Shown: in pieces, positions 29,537-37,301 of the stretch
How positions within the stretch are numbered: the first letter of the stretch is position 1
How the letters are laid out: each line of letters opens with the position of its first letter
Origin: Hoeflea sp038900095
Lineage (GTDB): Bacteria; Pseudomonadota; Alphaproteobacteria; Rhizobiales; Rhizobiaceae
Assembly (NCBI RefSeq): GCF_038900095.1
Contig: NZ_JBBMQQ010000003.1
Span: 62,001 to 126,000 of the forward strand
Direction: 5' to 3'
DNA: 64,000 bases
Program-made: the position numbers and the translations under genes
Notes under the pieces: model-generated
The model's input: only the letters and a program-made list of their open reading frames with translations
Database searches by the model: none
Told to the model about the DNA's origin: nothing

Positions 29537-30547
29537 ATGACGGACGGTTTGCTTGAAGGCCTCGAAATCGCGGTGCTTCTGCCCTGCTACAATGAAGCGG
29601 CGACCATCGGCGATGTTGTCGCCGGATTTCGCGCGGCTATCCCCGGCGCCAGGATTTATGTCTACGACAACAACTCGCAGGACCAGACGGCACTGCGCGC
29701 GGCGCTTGCCGGTGCGATCGTGGTGCGTGAACCGCGCCAGGGCAAAGGCCATGTGGTCCGCCGGATGTTTTCCGACATCGAGGCCGACATCTACCTGATG
29801 GCGGATGGCGACGGCACCTATGCACCGAGCGACGGGCCCGAACTGATCCGCACCCTGCTGACCGAACGCTGCGACATGGTTGTCGGCACCCGCCGCGGGG
29901 TTACCGATGATGCAGGCCGGCGCGGCCATGCATTCGGCAATTCGATCTTCAACACGCTGTACAAGACCATCTTCGGCAACGATTTCACCGACATCTTTTC
30001 CGGCTACCGGGCGTTCTCGCGCCGTTTTGCCAAGAGTTTTCCGGCGGTTTCCGGCGGATTTGAAATCGAGACCGAGATGAGCGTGCATGCCTCGGTGCTG
30101 AAGATCCCGGTGACCGAACTGGCGCTCGATTACGGACGACGGCCGGAAGGCTCGCACTCCAAGCTGTCAACGTTCAAGGACGGGGCGAAGATCCTCTGGA
30201 TGTTCGCCATGCTGATGAAGGAAACCCGGCCGTTCACGTTCTTCAGCTATCTCAGTGGCATCACGTTCGGCGTGTCGATGATATTCATGGCGCCGGTGTT
30301 CAACGAGTATTTCCTCACCGGCCTGGTGACGCGGATGCCCACATGGGTGCTGGCGATGGCGCTGATGATGATGGCGCTGATGATCTTCTCGGCCGGGGTG
30401 ATCCTGGATTCGGTGGCGCGGGGACGGGCTGAGCAAAAGCGGTTTCACTACATGTCGATCGCGCCGGCGCCGAGCAACCGGCTCGATACGGCAGTCTTGA
30501 CCGCGCAACCGGACAAACCAGTCCGGAAACCGCGAAAGGTAGCCTAG
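29537..30547 (+). CDS. GT2-family glycosyltransferase with membrane anchor
   Basis: The 336-residue protein has an N-terminal GT-A domain (VLLPCYNEAATIGDVVAGF, donor-binding YDNNSQD, metal motif ADGDGTY) and two C-terminal transmembrane helices (about residues 235-255 and 270-290). This resembles polyprenyl-phosphate sugar synthases of the Dpm1/DesVII type. The frame is open 84 codons upstream, but those overlap the divergent membrane gene, and the GT fold starts at 29537. It probably loads sugar onto a lipid carrier for its neighbours. Confidence 0.87.
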   Translation: MTDGLLEGLEIAVLLPCYNEAATIGDVVAGFRAAIPGARIYVYDNNSQDQTALRAALAGAIVVREPRQGKGHVVRRMFSDIEADIYLMADGDGTYAPSDGPELIRTLLTERCDMVVGTRRGVTDDAGRRGHAFGNSIFNTLYKTIFGNDFTDIFSGYRAFSRRFAKSFPAVSGGFEIETEMSVHASVLKIPVTELALDYGRRPEGSHSKLSTFKDGAKILWMFAMLMKETRPFTFFSYLSGITFGVSMIFMAPVFNEYFLTGLVTRMPTWVLAMALMMMALMIFSAGVILDSVARGRAEQKRFHYMSIAPAPSNRLDTAVLTAQPDKPVRKPRKVA

Positions 30548-30561
30548 AACGCCTCGCCCGA

Positions 30562-30918
30562 TCAGGCTTTCAGTCCGCTGACAACGATGCCGACACAGAT
30601 GATCAATGCGCCGATGATCTGGGTGACCGAGATCGTTTCGGACAGGAACACCAGCGACAGCAGCGGAATGTAGAGATAGGACAGCGCCATGAACATGTAG
30701 GCGCGTCCGATCGGCATGTCGCGGATGACGAACACCCAGGCCACCGTCGCCAGCCCGTACATCACCAGCGCGATCCAGAAATGCGGGCTGGTGATCAGGC
30801 CCCACAACGGTCCATCCGGCCCGCCAAGCGTCTGGCTCGAGCGCTTGAACAGGATCTGGCCAACCGAGATGACCAACGGCACGGCGATGACACCCGCCAG
30901 CGTTGATGTCTTCATCAT
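30562..30918 (-). CDS. EamA/SMR-like four-helix transporter
   Basis: The 118-residue protein has four transmembrane helices and the layout of the ArnE/ArnF or small-multidrug-resistance type (starts AGVIAVPLVISVGQILFKR, ends GALIICVGIVVSGLK). Members can flip polyprenyl-linked aminosugars. It overlaps the stop of the upstream methyltransferase as ATGA, so the two are translationally coupled. A role in moving a lipid-linked sugar fits the nearby GT2 gene but is inferred. Confidence 0.75.
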   Translation of the reverse strand: MMKTSTLAGVIAVPLVISVGQILFKRSSQTLGGPDGPLWGLITSPHFWIALVMYGLATVAWVFVIRDMPIGRAYMFMALSYLYIPLLSLVFLSETISVTQIIGALIICVGIVVSGLKA

Positions 30919-31622
30919 AGCGGGGCCGTCCTGTCTTCCATGAAATAAATGTCACGGCCGATGTCGATGCATTCGAACTGATGACCGAGCGGCTGGATGG
31001 CGCGCAGGAAACTGTGCTTGTAGGGGAAGAAGTTGAAATGCGGGTTGAAGGTGTAGATCGCCTCCCGCTCGCGCGGCACGACGATGATCAGCCGCTTGCG
31101 CGCGACACGCCGCAGCTCGGCAAGCGCCCGCCGGTAATCCAGAATGTGCTCGATCACATGGGTGCAGATGACGGTGTCGAACTCGCCGTCCTCAAACGGC
31201 AGGTGTTCGATCGGGGCTTTGACGAATTCCAGTCCCTCATCGCTGAAATGCTCGGGAATGACAAAATCGACCCCGACATAACGGCGCGGCGTTTCGTTGC
31301 GCCGCTGCGCCAGCTCCCTGAGCAGATATCCGGTGCCGCAGCCGACATCGCAGATGCTGTCGCCGATCAGGCCCGCGGCAATTTCGTCGATGCAGGCCCT
31401 GGAGTTGTCGGTTTCGTCATGAACCCGCGGATGCCTGGTGTAGAGCGCCTCATATTCCTCGGGCGTCAGGAACGGTGCACGGATGCGAAAATCCGCCAGC
31501 TTGTCGATATGCTTGCCCCAGACCATGCGGGCCAGCCCGGTGAACAAGGCAGAATCGCGGATGATCGGCGGCAGCAATTCCTCAATGGCAAACCTGATCC
31601 TGTTGGTCTGTTCCCGGTTCAT
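30915..31622 (-). CDS. Class I SAM-dependent methyltransferase
   Basis: The 235-residue cytoplasmic enzyme has a Rossmann methyltransferase core: SAM loop ICDVGCGTGYLL, acidic end of strand 2 in VGVDFVIPEH, and VICTHVIEHIL. The substrate is unknown; it resembles polysaccharide- or quinone-type Methyltransf_11 proteins. I used the ATG at 31622 rather than 31688 because the added residues look unrelated. It is coupled to the EamA-like gene by an ATGA overlap. Confidence 0.8.
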   Translation of the reverse strand: MNREQTNRIRFAIEELLPPIIRDSALFTGLARMVWGKHIDKLADFRIRAPFLTPEEYEALYTRHPRVHDETDNSRACIDEIAAGLIGDSICDVGCGTGYLLRELAQRRNETPRRYVGVDFVIPEHFSDEGLEFVKAPIEHLPFEDGEFDTVICTHVIEHILDYRRALAELRRVARKRLIIVVPREREAIYTFNPHFNFFPYKHSFLRAIQPLGHQFECIDIGRDIYFMEDRTAPL

Positions 31623-31819
31623 GTTTCTGCTCGCCCCGCTGTTTGACTTCAACCAATAACCGCCGCCCAGAAGAACTAAATATTGCATTCAAATCAAATA
31701 TTTAGACGACAGTACTGATTCGGCCAATCACGTGCCGGACGGGCAATTTGCATACATCAGGCCCTTGCCAGTTGCAAACACGGCCCTTGCCGGCGGCCGT
31801 GCACGCGCCAAAAATCGGG

Positions 31820-32806
31820 TCAGACGGTTTCCCAGCCATCATGCTCGGCGGCGCGATAGACGGCGTCGATGAATTTCTGGTTGAGTACCGATTGTTCGAG
31901 CGTGAACACCTCGTCATCGCCGCCTTGGACCTTGCGGACGAAGGCTTCGGCCTCGAGACGGTACTGGCGCACCCCGCCGAAGCGGAAGGTGGTGGCCTGA
32001 TCATGGCCACGGCTTTCAAGCCGCACGGTCGGATGGCCATAGTCGCCCGAGTTGAACGGTGCGGTGACCTCGATGAAGCCATCCTCGCCGTGGAAGACCA
32101 TCAGCTGGCGCGCAGCCATCTGCGTCGAGCAATAAAAGCTCATCTCGAATTCGCCGAAGTCGGCCTTGACGCTGGCGTAGCGGTCGGTGCCGAAATCCGG
32201 ATCCATCTCGACGGTTGCCTGCACCCGCAACGGCTCCCGGCCGGTGGAGAAGCGGGTTGCTACTGTCGGATAGACGCCGATATCGGGCAGCCCGCCGCCG
32301 CCGAGCTCGGCGTTGTTGCGCATGTTGTCGGGATCGGTGTTGAAATAGCTGAAGGCGCCCTGGACATGACGCAGGCGGCCGATGGCACCTTCCGCGATCA
32401 GCGCGCGGACCTTGTGCCATTGCGGGTGATAGGTGACCATGAAGGCTTCGCTGACCAGCACGTTGCTGGCATCACGGGCGGCGATCAACGGCGCGATCTC
32501 GCCGGCCTTGAGCGAAATCGGCTTTTCGCACAGCACGTGCTTTCCGGCCTGGGCCGCCTTGATCGACCACTCGATGTGCTGCGACGTGGGCAGCGGGATG
32601 TAGATGCCGTCGACTTCCGGTGAAGCCAGCAACTCCTCATAGGAGGAAAACGCCAGCGGAACGCCGAACCGGTCGGCCAGCGCCCGGGCGCGGGCATGGT
32701 CGCGGCTGGCGATGGCGGTCACCACGCCGTTCTCAGAGTCCTGCAATTGCGGAATCACATGCTCGCGGCCGATCTTTGCGGTGGACAAGATTCCCCATCG
32801 AAACAT
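31820..32806 (-). CDS. Gfo/Idh/MocA-family oxidoreductase
   Basis: The 328-residue NAD(P)-dependent oxidoreductase has an N-terminal Rossmann domain (FRWGILSTAKIGREHVIPQ) and the conserved active-site EKP in HVLCEKPISL at about residue 96. The C-terminal domain is the family beta-sheet half. Substrates in this family are sugars, inositols or dihydrodiols; the one here is unknown. The ATG at 32806 has GGAGGA 6 bases upstream, better than 32812 or 32869. Confidence 0.88.
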   Translation of the reverse strand: MFRWGILSTAKIGREHVIPQLQDSENGVVTAIASRDHARARALADRFGVPLAFSSYEELLASPEVDGIYIPLPTSQHIEWSIKAAQAGKHVLCEKPISLKAGEIAPLIAARDASNVLVSEAFMVTYHPQWHKVRALIAEGAIGRLRHVQGAFSYFNTDPDNMRNNAELGGGGLPDIGVYPTVATRFSTGREPLRVQATVEMDPDFGTDRYASVKADFGEFEMSFYCSTQMAARQLMVFHGEDGFIEVTAPFNSGDYGHPTVRLESRGHDQATTFRFGGVRQYRLEAEAFVRKVQGGDDEVFTLEQSVLNQKFIDAVYRAAEHDGWETV

Positions 32807-33064
32807 GTTCATTCCTCCCTTTGTTGCAAATGCGCGGCGGCAAACGGCCCGGCATCGGATCAGCCGCATTCAAGCCCGCCGGATGCGGGGTATGTCAACA
32901 CCTCGGGTTGCATTCCCTTCCCGGTTCGGGGGATATGGGAGCATGATTTGTGGAGATCCTGGCCTTGCGCGGGTTGACGCTGGCGGCATTGTGGGCGAGG
33001 ACTCCCGAAATTCCGGTCGGGCCGAGGCTCTGGCTGCCAAACCCGAAAGCCGAAACCCCGCTTC

Positions 33065-33457
33065 ATGAAAAAACTCTCATTCTTCCTGTTTGCGGGTGCC
33101 GTGGGTTTCGTGGTGGATATGGGCGTGCTCTGGCTGCTGCTGCATTTCAAGCTGCTTGATCCATTCACCGCCCGTGCGCCGGCAATCGGATCGGCGCTGG
33201 TGTGCAGCTACATCATCAACCGCACGTTCACCTTCGGCGCGTCACACAGGAAAGTGGCGGTCGAAGGCGTGCGCTATGGCAGCGTCGGCCTCGTGTCCAC
33301 AGTGATCAATTATTCGGTCTATTCCGGTCTGCTGCTTCTGCTGCCGGGCATCTCGCCCTACGTGGCGCTGATCTTCGGATCGGGATCGGCGACCGCATTT
33401 GCCTATCTGGGCTATTCCCGCTTCGTGTTCGGGCCAGCGCCCGGGCCGGACCAGTAA
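33065..33457 (+). CDS. GtrA-family membrane protein
   Basis: The 130-residue protein has four transmembrane helices and the GtrA block SYIINRTFTFG after helix 2. GtrA proteins are thought to help flip undecaprenyl-phosphate-sugar. Its neighbours here (GT2, EamA-like, GT-C-like) fit that theme. It converges on nadV, with a 49-base gap. Confidence 0.85.
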   Translation: MKKLSFFLFAGAVGFVVDMGVLWLLLHFKLLDPFTARAPAIGSALVCSYIINRTFTFGASHRKVAVEGVRYGSVGLVSTVINYSVYSGLLLLLPGISPYVALIFGSGSATAFAYLGYSRFVFGPAPGPDQ

Positions 33458-33506
33458 GCGGCGCGCTTTCCCGTATCGACAGGAACTGATCCGGACACCT
33501 GGACAC

Positions 33507-34892
33507 CTACCCGGCGGATGCCGCCCGTTCGCGGATCTGGGCGAAGGTCCAGTCGACAAGCAGTTCGCCATCCTGCCAGACCGGCCTGAGAAGATTTTCA
33601 CGCTCACCGATATCCTTGAGCGGCACGGCGAGCAGGGTTCCGTTCTCGCGCACCACCGCCTGACGGTAGCGTTTCGATGCCTTGCCGGGATCGGTCTTCG
33701 GATTCTTGTTGATGCCGTGCCACTGGCCGTCATCATCCTGGCGGGCATTGGCTTTCATGGCAAAACGCAAGGTGTCTCGGTTGACCTTCTGCAACAGGCC
33801 GGCGCCCATGCCGAAGGCGATGTTTTCCGCCGACCAGCCCTTGTCCTCGAGCCGGCCGAGAATGATCTTGATCGTCTCCGGGGTAACGCCGTCGCCCTGG
33901 ATCACCCGCACCGCCGGGTTGAGCACCTTGTAGCCCTTGGCATTGACCGAGAAGCCGAAGATCTCGCCCAGCATCTGCACGGTGTCGACGGGTACGCGGG
34001 TGGCGTCGCCGGAATCGGGCCGGACCACCAGGGTGCCGCCCGACGCCTCGACCTCGGCCTTGAGTTCCTCGCCCCAGATGGTCTTGACCGCGCGGTAGAG
34101 ATCGTAGGAATCGGAGACGACAGCGACCATCTTGCCGGGACCGGCGAACTGGGTGAGCATGTTGCGGTAGGCTTCTGTCTCACGATCCTCGCCCCAGCTG
34201 GTCATGGTCGAGTGCTCGGCGGCGGGAATGGAAAAGCCCGCCATCTGCTCGTGATAGAAGCGCCGGGCATAGACCAGCGCGCTGACGGTATCGGTGCCCA
34301 TGAAGCTGACCAGATGAGCGACGCCGCCAATGCCGGCCTGCTCGAGCGAGGTGGCGCCGCGGGCGCCGAAATCATGCAGGCGGAACGGCAGCACTTCGTC
34401 GGGCGTATCGCAGGTCCGTTCCAGCGAGGCTGCGATGATCTGGCGCGCGCCATGCGAAACGGTTGCGACCGTGGAAGGGTACCAGACGGCGCGCAAAAGC
34501 GCGGTCTCGATGAAGGTCGGCAGCCAGAAGAAATCCGGGTCGGTGTTCCTGACCTGCACCAGCGGCGTGCCGGTGGGCGCGACCATGCCTTCGGGCAGTG
34601 CCTCGATCAGCAGCGGGAAATGACCGCCATGACGGGTGACGATCTTCTCGAAGCCTTCACGGTGAAACGGCAGGCCATGGGCGGTGATCATCTCCTCGGC
34701 CTCGTCGACATCGGCCATGGTGATCTTGCGGGAGAGATAGTCCTTGAGGAACATCTGCAGCCCGAAGAACAGCACATGATCGTGCTTGCCGCCGGGCCGG
34801 GCCTCGATATAGGCCGAAATCGCCGCGGTTTCGGGCGGATACTGCGCGAAATGCGAGTACTTGTAGCTGTCAGAATTCAGGATCAGGTTCAT
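33507..34892 (-). CDS. nadV: Nicotinamide phosphoribosyltransferase (NAMPT type)
   Basis: The 461-residue enzyme makes NMN from nicotinamide and PRPP in NAD salvage. Family features include LNSDSYKYSHFAQYP near the N-terminus, the core HDFGARGATSLEQAG, the PRPP/nicotinamide region VVSDSYDLYRAVK, and VVRPDSGD. Length fits bacterial NadV. Five extra upstream codons (ATG 34907) are possible. A decayed copy of its first third of a hundred codons lies at 35965-36095, and zinT lies between. Confidence 0.92.
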   Translation of the reverse strand: MNLILNSDSYKYSHFAQYPPETAAISAYIEARPGGKHDHVLFFGLQMFLKDYLSRKITMADVDEAEEMITAHGLPFHREGFEKIVTRHGGHFPLLIEALPEGMVAPTGTPLVQVRNTDPDFFWLPTFIETALLRAVWYPSTVATVSHGARQIIAASLERTCDTPDEVLPFRLHDFGARGATSLEQAGIGGVAHLVSFMGTDTVSALVYARRFYHEQMAGFSIPAAEHSTMTSWGEDRETEAYRNMLTQFAGPGKMVAVVSDSYDLYRAVKTIWGEELKAEVEASGGTLVVRPDSGDATRVPVDTVQMLGEIFGFSVNAKGYKVLNPAVRVIQGDGVTPETIKIILGRLEDKGWSAENIAFGMGAGLLQKVNRDTLRFAMKANARQDDDGQWHGINKNPKTDPGKASKRYRQAVVRENGTLLAVPLKDIGERENLLRPVWQDGELLVDWTFAQIRERAASAG

Positions 34893-35064
34893 GGGTCCAT
34901 TTCTCACACAGGTTCGCTTCGCTTATAGACTGCCGGACAACGGTTCGCCTACCTCACGTCAGAAATTTCCCTGCCGCGCCGCGGCACAAGGTGAGCCTGC
35001 GCAACCGCGCGCGAATCTTCGAACAGTGGGCTTGCAAAACACCGGAGCCGACGTTATTCGAGCA

Positions 35065-35081
35065 ATGTTACGTTATTACAT
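35065..35081 (+). promoter_or_regulatory. Zur-box candidate upstream of zinT
   Basis: ATGTTACGTTATTACAT matches the enterobacterial/alphaproteobacterial Zur core ATGTTATAATATAACAT at 13 of 17 positions and is nearly palindromic. It lies 50 bases before the zinT start, so Zur would repress zinT when zinc is plentiful. The regulator gene is not in the window. Confidence 0.65.
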
Positions 35082-35130
35082 GACGTATCCATTGGGAGTG
35101 AACTCTCCTTCAACGATCGAGGTTTTAGAC

Positions 35131-35808
35131 ATGCGAAACAATTTCATTGTCAGTTACGGCAGGGCCCTGGGCATCGGTTGTGCGATGCTGATTGCAGCTA
35201 CGGCGCTGGCAGACATTTCAGCACTGGCGGCGTCCGACAAGAGCCACAGTCATGCCGAGGAGTCAGGGAAAAGTGATGACATCTACCGGGGCTATTTCGA
35301 GGACAGCCAGATCAAGGCCCGAACGCTTTCAGACTGGGAAGGCGAGTGGCAGTCCGCCTATCCCTATCTGCTTGACGGTTCACTCGACCCGGTTCTGGCG
35401 CACAAGGCTGAAGAGAGCGAGAAAACCGTCGAGGAATATCGCGCCTATTATCAGGCCGGCTACAAGACGGATGTCGAGCGCATCGACATCAATGGCAACA
35501 TCCTGACTTTCTATCGCGACGGCAATCCCGCTCAGGCGCATTATGCATCCGACGGGCATGAGATCCTGACCTACAAGAAGGGAAACCGCGGCGTCCGCTA
35601 CATCTTCAAGAAGACCGCCGGCGACGACGCGGCGCCGATGTTCATCCAGTTCAGCGATCATGCCATCGCTCCGAACAAGGCAGGTCACTACCACCTTTAC
35701 TTCGGCGACGATCGCGCGGCCCTGCTGGAAGAAGTCACCAACTGGCCGACTTACTTTCCGTCTAACATGACAGCAGACGATATTGTCGAGGACATGCTGG
35801 GTCACTGA
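35131..35808 (+). CDS. zinT: Periplasmic zinc-binding protein ZinT
   Basis: The 225-residue protein has a signal peptide (residues 1 to about 35, through ISALA) and a short His-bearing stretch, then the ZinT lipocalin-like fold starting DIYRGYFEDSQIKARTLSDW. The zinc-site histidines are in FSDHAIAPNKAGHYHLYFG. It captures zinc in the periplasm for the ZnuABC importer. The ATG at 35131 has GAGG 8 bases upstream; the longer frame runs through the putative Zur box. No znu genes are nearby, so it is an isolated Zur-controlled unit. Confidence 0.92.
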   Translation: MRNNFIVSYGRALGIGCAMLIAATALADISALAASDKSHSHAEESGKSDDIYRGYFEDSQIKARTLSDWEGEWQSAYPYLLDGSLDPVLAHKAEESEKTVEEYRAYYQAGYKTDVERIDINGNILTFYRDGNPAQAHYASDGHEILTYKKGNRGVRYIFKKTAGDDAAPMFIQFSDHAIAPNKAGHYHLYFGDDRAALLEEVTNWPTYFPSNMTADDIVEDMLGH

Positions 35809-35844
35809 TTGCTTACAGCGAGCGAGTGACGCCCTGACACAAAA

Positions 35845-35873
35845 GCGGCGCTCTTTGTAGCAAAGAGCGCCGC
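35845..35873 (-). terminator. Rho-independent terminator hairpin
   Basis: A perfect 13-base stem (GCGGCGCTCTTTG) with a three-base loop is followed on the minus strand by TTTTGTG. It would stop transcripts arriving from the SDH-protease gene (or the former nadV copy), and its stem may also help end zinT on the plus strand. Confidence 0.7.
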
Positions 35874-35964
35874 CAAGGCACCCATCCCGCTACAGCCTTA
35901 GATTAGCAGCAGAAATCATCCTTCAATGATGCGTAAGGGCCTAGTCGAAGGCATTATGGATTAG

Positions 35965-36095
35965 CTGCAACCCGAAGAGCAGCACATGATCGTGCTTACC
36001 CATTGACCGGGCCTCGACATAGCCCGAAATCGCCTGCGTTCGGGCGGCTACTGCGGGAAACGCGCCAATCTGTATCTGCCGAAATGCAGATTCAT
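35965..36095 (-). pseudogene. Remnant of a second nadV 5' end
   Basis: By eye the first 100 bases are about 80 percent identical to bases 34755-34855 of the intact nadV. Reading from the ATG at 36095 gives MNLHFGRYRLARFPQ and a stop; after a frame change comes ISGYVEARSMGKHDHVLLFG, clearly matching the intact protein's ISAYIEARPGGKHDHVLFFG. The rest of the gene is absent. The 302-base gap between zinT and the SDH gene holds this, the terminator hairpin, and nothing else I recognise. Confidence 0.8.
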
Positions 36096-36110
36096 GTCAT
36101 ATGACAATTA

Positions 36111-37025
36111 CTACTCGATTCCGACATTAATCTGATGAAGTATACCGTTCTGATTACAGATAATTTTAGCGGCAGCAGTATTCATCAATGCGAACATAAG
36201 AGAGTGATGAATCGGCAATATCAAATCTTGCATTATTTGATCATTCTCAAAATGCATTATTTTAAGACCGACATTCTCGCAATCTTCCCGATGAATATGA
36301 CGACTATGATGCATTTGATGATCAGCATCAGCAAAATAATCAACGATTTTTGAGACTAATTCTTCACTATTTTCTTCTTCAGAAAACATGCCGTCGAACA
36401 GCGCTTTGCGACCAATTTCCTTTGACCAACGAATCGCATTCTTACACGCACTTAAATAAGTCGGTGGAATTTGCTCGAAAATTGGACGCCAAATATGTAT
36501 TCGATCTGGATCATCCTTTATTTCGGCCAAGGCGGTCTCGATTTCTTGCAAAACGAGGGTCGCAGGTTGCGGCCCGAACTGCGGATCGATAGGGCCGAGA
36601 TTACTATGCCGACCCATCCATATTTCTTTGCCGCAAAAGGCTATCATGGTCCCACCAGACATGCTCAGCTGGGGCACAAATACTCTAATGTCTCGTCCAA
36701 ATTTACTTCGTAAGTAATGTATGATTGATTCAGTAGCAGCGACACTTCCACCCGGAGAATGGAGAAAGAGATCCAGCCCCATTTTGGTGTCTAAGCCATG
36801 AAAACATGCCATAAACCCGTTTTTATCTTCGTCCGTGATACTAACTACGTTGGAAAATTGCGGGGCATTCTTTTCGAGCCACCCCGAGTAATAGCAAATC
36901 GCATTTCTTCCGGTCTTTTTTGTTAACTCATCGAGATAGCGATTTCGTACGATATCGTGAGGGTTTTTTCTCTTACGCCCTTCGTCGGCGATATCCTCAT
37001 ATACCTGATTCCAGTTCTTGCTCAC
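36111..37025 (-). CDS. SDH-family Clp-fold serine protease
   Basis: The 304-residue protein has a crotonase/ClpP-like core of the serine dehydrogenase proteinase family: FLHSPGGSVAATES (residue 88 on), a nucleophile candidate S123 in QLSMSGGTMIAF, and the GPIDPQFG motif at about 144-151. There is no signal peptide or membrane helix. The start is GTG (GTG AGC AAG), overlapping the upstream small gene's stop by four bases. The gene is strikingly AT-rich (33 percent GC over 36181-36240) against about 62 percent in nearby pheT, so it was probably acquired recently. The substrate is unknown. Confidence 0.8.
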   Translation of the reverse strand: MSKNWNQVYEDIADEGRKRKNPHDIVRNRYLDELTKKTGRNAICYYSGWLEKNAPQFSNVVSITDEDKNGFMACFHGLDTKMGLDLFLHSPGGSVAATESIIHYLRSKFGRDIRVFVPQLSMSGGTMIAFCGKEIWMGRHSNLGPIDPQFGPQPATLVLQEIETALAEIKDDPDRIHIWRPIFEQIPPTYLSACKNAIRWSKEIGRKALFDGMFSEEENSEELVSKIVDYFADADHQMHHSRHIHREDCENVGLKIMHFENDQIMQDLILPIHHSLMFALMNTAAAKIICNQNGILHQINVGIE

Positions 37026-37207
37026 TTTTCACTGGTACCTGCGGACACATAAGTTGGGACATACTCCCCTTGACCCGGATATGGCCGCATCCTTCCATTT
37101 CGGTGAGCTCCATTGTTAATAGTCCGCAAGGCGGATTCAAGCCGCTCATCCAATTCAACTACGCGAGATGCGCCAGAAACAACTGTCATATCGTCCACAT
37201 TAGCCAT
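37022..37207 (-). CDS. Small hypothetical protein coupled to the SDH protease
   Basis: The 61-residue product is soluble and polar (MANVDDMTVVSGASRVVELD start, then a helical ERLESALRTIN stretch). I do not recognise a domain. GGGAGG lies about 10 bases before the ATG and its stop overlaps the protease start as GTGA, so the two form an operon. It could be an adaptor, substrate or regulator of the protease; this is conjecture. Confidence 0.6.
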   Translation of the reverse strand: MANVDDMTVVSGASRVVELDERLESALRTINNGAHRNGRMRPYPGQGEYVPTYVSAGTSEK

Positions 37208-37243
37208 CGCCTTAATCCTCCCGCTAAAGAGCCTACAACACCA

Positions 37244-37260
37244 GATTCACGTTGTGAATC
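37244..37260. promoter_or_regulatory. 17-bp palindrome upstream of the small-protein/SDH operon
   Basis: GATTCAC-GTT-GTGAATC is a perfect dyad about 40 bases before the operon start, in an AT-rich segment that probably holds its promoter. It may be an operator; a hairpin ending pheT transcription is the alternative, though no U tract follows on the minus strand. Confidence 0.45.
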
Positions 37261-37301
37261 CGTTTATTTTGATATTACATCTCATTTGCATTGCGTGGAG
37301 G

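Noticed and set aside
36111..37207. Toxin-antitoxin pair reading of the SDH/small-protein operon
   Set aside because: Size and overlap fit superficially, but the larger product is a protease fold and no known antitoxin motif is visible; kept only as an acquired operon.
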